NCBI RefSeq assembly: GCF_004210375.1
Contig: NC_134829.1
Coordinates: forward strand, 53,870,107-53,934,106
DNA from: Tachypleus tridentatus
Lineage: Eukaryota > Arthropoda > Merostomata > Xiphosura > Limulidae
Reading direction: 5' to 3'
DNA: 64,000 nt
Below the pieces are notes generated by a model. It was not told where the DNA came from and ran no database searches. It saw only the letters and a list, made by a program, of their open reading frames with translations. Positions 57,005-64,000 of the stretch are shown piece by piece (position 1 is the first letter of the stretch; each line of letters starts with the position of its first letter). Made by a program: the position numbers and the translations under genes.

Positions 57005-58310
57005 AGTTTTGTATATTGCTAGTTTTAGACATTATTAGTTCTGTATACGTCCCGGCATGGCCAAGCGTGTTAAAGCCTGCGACTCGTAATCCGAGGGTTG
57101 CGGGTTCGCATCCCAGTCGCGCCAAACATGCTCGCCCTTTCAGCCGTGGGGGCGTTGTAATGTGACGGTCACAATCCCACTATTCGTTGGTAAAAGAGTA
57201 GCTCAAGAGTTGGCGGTGGGTGGTGATGACTAGCTGCCTTCCATGTCTTACACTGCTGAATTAGGGACGGCTAGCACAGATAGCCCTCGAGTAGCTTTGT
57301 GTGTAATTCAAAACAAACAAAAAAACAAGTTCTGTATATAGTTAGTTTTTCTACATTTTCAGTTCTGTATACTCTTAGTTTTGATATATTGTTAGTTCTG
57401 TATATTGTTAGTTTTCTGCATTGTTAGTTCTATATACTGTTAATTTTTATATTGTTAGTTTTGATATATTGCTAGTTCTACATGTCATTAGTTTTGTATA
57501 CTGTTGGTTTTCTACATTGTTAGTTCTGTATACTGTTAGTTTTGGTATTATTAGTTCTGTATATTATTAGTTTGTATATTGTTGGTTTTGATATAATATT
57601 AATTCAGTATGCTATTAGTTTTGATATGTTGTTATTTCTGTATATTTTAATTTGTAATTATTGTTAGTTTTCATATATTATTAGTTCTGTATATTGTTAG
57701 TTTAGATATATTATTAGTTCTGTATATTGTTAGTTTTGATATATTGTTAATTCTATATATTCTTAGTTTAGATATATTATTAGTTCTGTATATTGTTAGA
57801 TTTGATATATTGTTAGTTCTGTATATTGTTTGTCTTGATATATTGTTGGTTCAGTATATTATTATTTTGTATATTGTTGGTATAGATATAACATTAATTC
57901 AGTATGCTATTAGTTTTGATATGTTGTTATGTCTGTATATTTTAGTTTGTAATTATTGTTAGTTTTGATATATTATTAATTCTGTATATTGTTAGTTTAG
58001 ATGTATTATTAGTTCTGTATATTATTGGTTTTGAATTTTGTCAGTTTTGATATATTATTAATTTTGATATATTGTTAATTCTGTATATTGTTTGTTTTGA
58101 TACATTGTTAGTTTTGAATTATTGTTAGTTTTGATAGTTCTGTGTATTATTTGTTTGTATATTGTTAGTTCTGTATATTATTAGTTTGTATATTGTTGGT
58201 ATAGATATAACATTAATTCATTATGCTATTAATTTTGATATGTTGTTATTTCTGTATATTTTAGTTTGTAATTTTTTAGTTCTACATATTATTAGTTTTG
58301 TAAAGCTTGT
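57005..58310. repeat. Irregular AT-rich tandem repeat in the third-copy intron
   Basis: Many copies of ttagttctgtatattg and ttagttttgatatattg in loose alternation, with units of about 16-32 bp. A SINE-1 sits inside it at 57048. The open frame at 57744-57962 is an artefact. Confidence 0.9.
57048..57327 (+). mobile_element. SINE-1 copy inserted in the AT-rich array
   Basis: Near-consensus full-length copy. The exact 11-bp duplication agttctgtata is at 57037-57047 and 57328-57338, itself part of the array unit. Confidence 0.95.
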
Positions 58311-58510
58311 AAGCTTGTAACATTATCTCATAAATTCTCCCAACTAACTGTGGAGTATTTTATGAAAATAAAGATTTATTTTGTTATTTTGTTGATGTAA
58401 GTAAATAAGTAAACGTCATTCAATTAATATTTCAGAAATAGATGTTACTTCCTACAAAACAACTGTTAGCTACTGGAGAGATAAAGTAGAAGAATCTAAA
58501 CTGTATAAGA

Positions 58511-58570
58511 GAATTTGTGAATATATCCTAATACGTTAGAGAATTTGTGAATATATCCTAATACGTTGAC
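58511..58570. repeat. 30-bp duplication
   Basis: agagaatttgtgaatatatc plus ctaatacgtt occurs twice in tandem, upstream of the pseudogene second exon. Confidence 0.9.
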
Positions 58571-59062
58571 AAACGCCCGTTAACAATCACAGGTTCTCCA
58601 CATTTTTTTTTTGTATTTAAATTGTAGTTTTTTTCGAACAACTGTGTTGCTATGTCATTATATCAAATCTGTTGTGTGAAACTGCTGTATTGTAGATTCG
58701 AACAGCGGAAGCTATTTTTCGACTCATATGTGGTAAGGATAGAAACCGTATTCAAGCTGAATGTACAGAATACGAGCGACGATATTCTGTTGGAAGACTT
58801 TGAAATAGTAAAGAAGGCTTAGCAAGGAGTACCAGATAATTAGAAATAAGTACAGTGTTGATGGTAGACTTGGAGACTGGACAAGAGAGTTTGGAGATGG
58901 GAAAAAGTTACGCTCCTTGCTATTCTCGTGAAATTTGTATCAGGAGATGGAAGTAATACTAGAGCACTTAATGGTGACATTTATGGTGCTGGGAGACTTA
59001 AAGAAGGTGGTGGTGGTGGAGCACTTGATGGTAGAGCTCAAGGTAAATTAAAGATGTGGTAG

Positions 59063-59742
59063 AATGGTTTGATGGTCCTTATGGTACTGTGAGCTTTGAA
59101 GAGATGCTGCTGGTAGTTTATAGAAAAGGACTGGTTTGGTTGGTCTAAAGATTCAACTCTATATGTCTCCTGATACAAAATATTTCAAAATATATATATA
59201 CGTTTAGCTTAATTTTTTGTAGTCTTTTCATGTTTCTATAGTGTTATATTTTAGCATTAGGTATAAAATATTTTAACACATTTATCAGGTAAAGATGTTT
59301 TAGGCTAACAGTGTGATAATGTAGAGTTCACAACTATTTCCGTACATTTAAGTTAGCAGTAAGTAATATATTTATTAAAGTATCAATTATAGTGCATGCT
59401 TCTTTCATTTGATCAGACTGGTTCATTTAAATCTCACTTTAATTTTGATTCTTTGAAATAAAATAACTGTGATTTCTTTCTGCATTACAACAGTTCCTAT
59501 ATTTTTGAAAGAACATTAGACTTTTGAAGATAATTATACATTTCATTTGTAAACTTTCTATACGACAACTTCATGCTTAACTGAACTATAATATGAGTTC
59601 TCTATTCAAACATTTTTCTTCACAACAAGATGAATAGAATAATGAAAATAGAAAAGCTGCCATCGTCAAGAGATTTTCTTTAATTGTAATTTAATGTAAT
59701 TACATTTGCCTTCAAACTTGAGAATATAATCCAATTTCTTCT
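59063..59742. other. Intergenic DNA
   Basis: No recognised gene or repeat. Confidence 0.5.
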
Positions 59743-59998
59743 ATTCATTGGTTCGTTTTGTTTTTCATTTTACGCAAAATTATCTACGCTGGCCGTCTCT
59801 AATTTACTAATGCTAGACTGGAGGAAAGGCAGCTAGTTAACACCTCCCACTACCAACTCTTTGAGTACTGTTATCAACGAATAATAGGATTAGCTGCCTC
59901 TCTATAACACTCCCACGATTAAAAGAGCTTATATCTTCGCTGACGGGTATTCGAACTTGTGACCCTCAGTTTTCGACCAAAGATCCCTAACCACCAAA
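59743..59998 (-). mobile_element. SINE-1 copy, old
   Basis: ttttacgcaaaattatctac, ccaactctttgagtactg, then gggtattcgaacttgtgacc. Strongly diverged reverse copy. Confidence 0.82.
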
Positions 59999-60222
59999 CT
60001 ATTGTTGTTATAATCAGCACTTTAATATAGATAATTAAGATAATAAACTACGATGTAACACGGCAATCAATATATAATTAAAATTCTGGTTGAATGTTTA
60101 TTTGCTATATTAAATTTTACACAAAGCTACTTCACGTTTAAAGTTGTAGGAACTTAACATTACGAAATTAAAGCATGTAATTATAAATTCACGAGTATTG
60201 ATATCTTTGATTAGATTTTATC

Positions 60223-60497
60223 ATACGGCCCGGCATGACCACGTGGGTTAGGCACTCGACTCGTAATCCAAGGTTCACGGGTTCGAATCCCTGTCACACC
60301 TACATGCTCGCCCTTTCAGCCGTAGGGGTGTTATAATGTGACAGTCAATCCCGCTAGTCGTTGGTAAAAGAGTAGCCCAAGAATTGGCTGTGGGTGGTGA
60401 TGATTAGCTGTCTTCCCTCTAGTCTTACACTGCTAAATTATGGACGAATAGCACAGATAGCCCTCGTGTACTTTGTGCGAAATTCAAAACAAACCAG
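60223..60497 (+). mobile_element. SINE-1 copy
   Basis: Full-length plus copy (cggcccggcatgaccacgtg, acgggttcgaatccctgtca). Likely 7-bp duplication ttttatc at 60216-60222 and 60498-60504. Confidence 0.92.
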
Positions 60498-60565
60498 TTT
60501 TATCGTTCATCAAAAATGAATGATTGAAACAATAGTAACTTCTGTAAGAGATGACCCTTTTATTG

Positions 60566-60839
60566 GTTTGGTGTTTGGAATTTCGCACAAAGCTACTCGA
60601 GGGCTATCTGTGCTAGCCGTCCCTAATTTAGCAGTGTAAGACGAGAGGGAATGCAGCTAGTCAACACCACCCACCGCCAACTCTTCGGCTACTCATTTAC
60701 CAACCAATAATGGGATTCACCGTCACTTTATAACGCCCCCACGACTGAAAGGACGAGCAAGTTTGGTGTGACAGGGATTCGAACCCGCGACCATCAAATT
60801 ACGAGTCCACTGCCTTATCCACCTGGCCATGCCAGGCCG
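60566..60839 (-). mobile_element. SINE-1 copy
   Basis: Full-length reverse copy, tail gaatttcgcacaaagctact, head end ctggccatgccaggcc. It lies tail to tail with the copy at 60223. Confidence 0.93.
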
Positions 60840-61070
60840 AAGTAAAGATATAGACGAGAAACTATCCGGGTTTGTTTTTTGTTATACATATTTCAATACT
60901 AATGTTCGAATTGTAATTTGAGACAATAATACATATGTAAACATATATAACCGTGACAAGTAAAAGTAAAAGTGTTTTTTTCACACAACCACAAATAGTA
61001 CCAGTGGGCTTCACACAACCATAAATAGTACCAGTACTTCTCTAACGGAATATTTTGTCTTCCCTTCCTG
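60840..61070. other. Spacer with a short duplication
   Basis: cacacaaccacaaatagtac and a near-copy lie about 27 bp apart near 60985-61035. Nothing else seen. Confidence 0.6.
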
Positions 61071-61084
61071 TGATAGTTGATGTA

Positions 61085-61354
61085 TTTGTTTTGGAATTTC
61101 GCACAAAGCTACTCGAGGGCTATCTGTGCTAGCCGTCCCTAATTTTGCAGTGTAAGACTAGAGAGAAGGCAGCTAGTCATCACCACCCACCACCAACTCT
61201 TGGGCTACTCTTTTACCAACGAATAGGGGGATTGACCGTCACATTATACGCCCCCACGGCTGGGAGGTAGAGCATGTTTAGCGCGACTCGGGCGCGAACC
61301 CGCGACCCTCAGATTACGAAGTGCACGCCTTAACGCGCTAGGCCATGCCAGGCC
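61085..61354 (-). mobile_element. SINE-1 copy with 14-bp target duplication
   Basis: Full-length reverse copy. The exact duplication tgatagttgatgta is at 61071-61084 and 61355-61368, the longest in the window. A recent insertion. Confidence 0.95.
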
Positions 61355-61368
61355 TGATAGTTGATGTA

Positions 61369-62008
61369 ATAACGTGCGGAAATGGTACCGACAGTTTTCG
61401 ATAAACAACGCTCTGCACGCTTAGCGGTAAGCTTTGGGTGTTATAAACAATAATGAAGTGTATTTAAACAGTATCGTTAGCGTACTTGGAGGAAAAACTG
61501 GATATTTATTCATGAGTGGTACAACAGTTAATTAGGATTTGTTTCATCATATGGGAAAATAAACAATTTTAGTATTGTGGTGCCATCTATCCACAAAGTA
61601 TTAAATTTGCTTAAATAATTCGACAATTTCTAGTTTATTTATCAGACTCGTTTCAGTTAAAGGTACAAGAGTTTATTTATGTCCAGACAGTTTATGTAGC
61701 TACGCCATTAACTTGTCTGTCAAAACATATGAGCGTTGTCTAAAAATATCAGGAAAATAGGTCTTTCCAATTTTACAATTCGCTACTGTACACGTCAGTA
61801 CTGAAGATTCTTACTGTAAAATCCAATTATGTACAGGTCAGTATGAAACTTTCCAGTTGTGGAATCCAGTGATACATATATTAGAATTTCTAACTGTAGG
61901 ATTTTCTAATCTACATGCAAAAGTTGACTCAAACGCGTTTGTTTTTGAGTGTTAAGAAATGCTGACACACGGATAGTAGTTACTATGTGTTAGTATTTTA
62001 AAGATCCC
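61369..62008. other. Intergenic DNA
   Basis: No gene recognised. Loose recurrences of tgtacacgtcagta / tgtacaggtcagta near 61790-61900 may be a decayed repeat. Confidence 0.45.
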
Positions 62009-62016
62009 AAGTTCCA

Positions 62017-62277
62017 GGCAGTTAACGCGTTCGACTTGTAATCTAAGAGTCGCGGGTTCGAATCCCCGTCGCGCCAAACGTGCTCGCCCTTTCAGCTGTG
62101 CGGGCGTTATGATGTTACAGTCAATCTCATTATTCGATGGTAAAAGAGGAGCCCAAGAGTTGGCGGTGGGTGGTGATGACTAGCTCCCTTCCCCTTAGTC
62201 TTACACTGCTAAATTAGGGACGGCTAGCGCAGATAGCCCTTGTGTAGCTTTGCGCGAAATTCAGAACAAACAAACCG
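62017..62277 (+). mobile_element. SINE-1 copy with target duplication
   Basis: Plus copy slightly shortened at the 5' end (ggcagttaacgcgttcgact, gcgggttcgaatccccgtcg). The 8-bp duplication aagttcca is at 62009-62016 and 62278-62285. Confidence 0.93.
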
Positions 62278-62404
62278 AAGTTCCAATCTTCAGTCAGTAA
62301 TGTGGGAAGGAAAAGTTAATTCATATCAATTTGTTAGTCAAATGAACCTCTTTAAGAAGTAGTATTTTGCTTGACTAAATGCTATTCTTTTAATTGAATG
62401 TTAT

Positions 62405-62803
62405 GTCTTGTTTCGAATTTCACGGAAAGCTTGTTTGTTTTGGAATTTAGCACAAAGCTATCTGTAGGCAGCTAGTCATACCGCCAACTCTTGGGCTACT
62501 CTTTTACCAACCGTAACACCCCACGGCTGAAAGGGCGAGCCGTGCGACGGGGAATCCCGCGAATTTTTGCACGCTTGCCATGTAAGACTAGAGGGAAGGT
62601 AGCAGTGTAATACTAGAGAAAAGGCAGCTAGTCATCATCACCCACCGCCAACTCTTGGGCTACTCTTTTACTAACGAACTGTGGGATTGACCGTCACATT
62701 ATAACGCCCCCACGGCTGAAAGAGCGAGCATGTTTGGTGCGACGGGGACGCGAACCTAGAATTACGAGTCGAGTGCCTCAACCACCTGGCCATGCCGAGC
62801 CTC
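62405..62803 (-). mobile_element. Scrambled cluster of three SINE-1 pieces
   Basis: In reverse orientation. First a tail stub (cgaatttcacggaaagc), then a copy with many internal deletions (62428-62576; gccgtgcgacggggaatccc). Then a copy lacking its tail (62577-62803), with ggaaggtagcagtgtaatac showing a small duplication. Likely produced by insertion next to, and recombination between, SINE copies. Confidence 0.85.
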
Positions 62804-63275
62804 GTTAAGCGGTAACCAAATTGATAACCAGATGAATTTTTGATCATCATTACCTGTACTGGAACAGATCGTCTGAAATAATGTTTTCTTTTTAAGCTTC
62901 AGACTGTTCTTTGAATAGAAGTGTTAACTATTTGTAGTTCACAAAGTGCTAGCGGTGTTCTGTCCACCACAAGTATCTTCAATTTATGTTTTTGTCGTTA
63001 CTTTTGTGTTTGAGTCACTGCTTTTGTGTTTCTGATTGATATTAGTGAATTTTGTATTTTTACGTCACTGCTTTCTGGATTTGTTTGCTACGTCAGTACT
63101 TTATTTCTGTGTCGTGTATTTCTTGTTCTATGTGTATGAAGTTGTAACATTTCTGTACTTTGTGTCACGTCACTGCTTTTGTTATTTACGCTCAAACATG
63201 CTGAAACACGGCCAAGTAAAACGTATGGAAAATGTCGTACTCTGGAGAGTGATTGACATATTTTAAAAACAATTT
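62804..63275. other. Intergenic DNA with a degenerate repeat
   Basis: gtcactgcttttgtg, gtcactgctttctgg and gtcagtactttatttc recur several times between about 62990 and 63195. The 76-codon frame at 63036-63266 lies across this and is not credible. Confidence 0.55.
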
Positions 63276-63277
63276 AT

Positions 63278-63683
63278 TGGGTTGAGGAATAATTCGTGAG
63301 CGTTTTTTCAAGTTAAAAAAAATATTCATAAATGAAACGCTTTCGCAAAATATTTCATGTCATTTGGTAGATAATTTTTTGCTCTATTAGATGGTGTGTT
63401 TGATTTAAATATGTCTTTAATTTTTGCTTTCATTTTCAGCTCATTAAATGGAATGTCAAGTGGACAAAATCGAGCATTTTCGATACCACCTGCTTTTCGC
63501 ATTTAATTTCTTGCAATTTCGTTTAAAACAATGCATACTATATACCTAGGTATTACATGAAATAAAGTATCATAATAAATGTTTTGGGTGTAATGTGTTC
63601 ATGCATTGAAGTATTGTATAGTCTTGCATGTAATGCTTGAATGAAATTATTTAAAAACGCTCACGAATTATTCCTCAACCTAA
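63278..63683. mobile_element. 406-bp mariner-type MITE
   Basis: Terminal inverted repeats of about 30 bp: left ttgggttgaggaataattcg, right (reverse complement) ttaggttgaggaataattcg. TA duplications are at 63276-63277 and 63684-63685. The interior has no transposase frame. The termini and TA target suggest a non-autonomous Tc1/mariner derivative. Confidence 0.9.
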
Positions 63684-63685
63684 TA

Positions 63686-64000
63686 TTTTATATCATAAAA
63701 TATACGGTTCACAACAAACAGTAATACGCATACTACTTATCAAGAAGTAACTGAAATATATATTTGTAAGCAAAAGTGTTTTATTTTTCTTCAGAAACAA
63801 ACGACTGATATAATATTTGCTGTAACAAAAACAAATGTTGTTATAACACTTCATATAAATTCATCAACTGATCCCAAAACACAAAACAACTGAAACAAAG
63901 CAATAGGATGGAGATACAAAATCTTGACATCTGGAATTAGTTACAAATGGCAAAAAATATACAGTAACGTTACTGTTACAGCTGGAACAAACCCCAGTTA
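63686..64000. other. AT-rich DNA to window end
   Basis: Nothing recognised. Confidence 0.5.

Larger units (their letters stand above)
56960..59062 (+). pseudogene. Decayed third member of the glycine-rich family
   Basis: Proposed exon 1 is ATGAAG (56960-56965, donor gtatcg). The intron runs to tattgtag (58688-58695), and exon 2 is 58696-59062. The exon 2 start (IRTAEAIFRLICGKDRNR) aligns with gene 2 (ending FFLVMASKERSQ). IQAECTEY takes the place of LKAEASGY, with several Gly codons changed. A TGA at 58801 ends this frame. Further on, glycine-bearing codons (GRLGDW, FGDG) continue in another frame. After one more shift, VTLLAILVKFVSGDG matches the LLAIP motif, followed by GGGGGALDGRAQG and a terminal Trp-stop, as in gene 2. 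One stop and two frame changes make it non-functional. The homology is judged by eye: the exon 2 motif order is fairly convincing, exon 1 less so. Confidence 0.6.

Noticed and set aside
25771-62277. tRNA genes, suggested by A and B boxes in many places
   Set aside because: All are heads of SINE-1 or SINE-2 followed by the same body; none forms a free-standing tRNA with acceptor stem and terminator.

Overview
The window reads as AT-rich, gene-poor nuclear DNA of an arthropod. I infer a chelicerate, most likely a horseshoe crab (Xiphosura). The basis is the dominant tRNA-derived SINE, which I recognise from horseshoe-crab genes, together with glycine-rich cuticle-type secreted proteins, TATA-driven genes with a tiny first exon, Penelope-like elements and Tc1/hAT transposon relics. 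Nothing prokaryotic is present: no operons, ribosome binding sites or CRISPR.

Genes. Only three loci look like host genes. All are on the + strand and belong to one family of short glycine-rich secreted proteins. Gene 1 (coding exons 3047-3061 and 4580-4966) and gene 2 (33989-34000 and 36111-36677) appear intact. A third copy (exon 1 at 56960-56965, exon 2 about 58696-59062) is decayed. The family shares a TATAAATA box 54-66 bp upstream of ATG, a 2-5 codon first coding exon ending in a phase-0 donor, a long repeat-filled intron, and a second exon with the signal-peptide core, a K-A-E-A motif, the Gly-rich domain and an internal L-L-A-I(-P) motif. Genes 1 and 2 also share a CACGTG site exactly 85 bp upstream of the TATA box.

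Mobile elements. A Tc1-like element with TA duplications (5764-9533) carries a nested Penelope-like retroelement (6720-9007) with 383-bp inverted termini and an 11-bp target duplication. A complete but dead hAT element (10265-12702, 8-bp target duplication) carries a nested SINE. A second Penelope relic lies at 46952-47885, two terminal fragments are near 22.2 and 26.2 kb, and a 406-bp MITE is at 63278-63683. About two dozen copies of a ~275-bp tRNA-derived SINE (SINE-1) and about sixteen of a shorter ~125-bp tRNA-derived SINE (SINE-2) are scattered on both strands, many with clear target duplications, several nested.

Tandem repeats. Roughly a quarter of the window is minisatellite: about eighteen unrelated arrays with units of 15 to 73 bp. 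The largest are 15 bp (48262-50412), 27 bp (26569-28790), 34 bp (18135-19985), 66 bp (28905-30290) and 69 bp (20675-22000). Arrays whose unit is a multiple of three give long open frames (up to 784 codons) that I regard as artefacts. The rest is unassigned AT-rich intergenic or intronic sequence.
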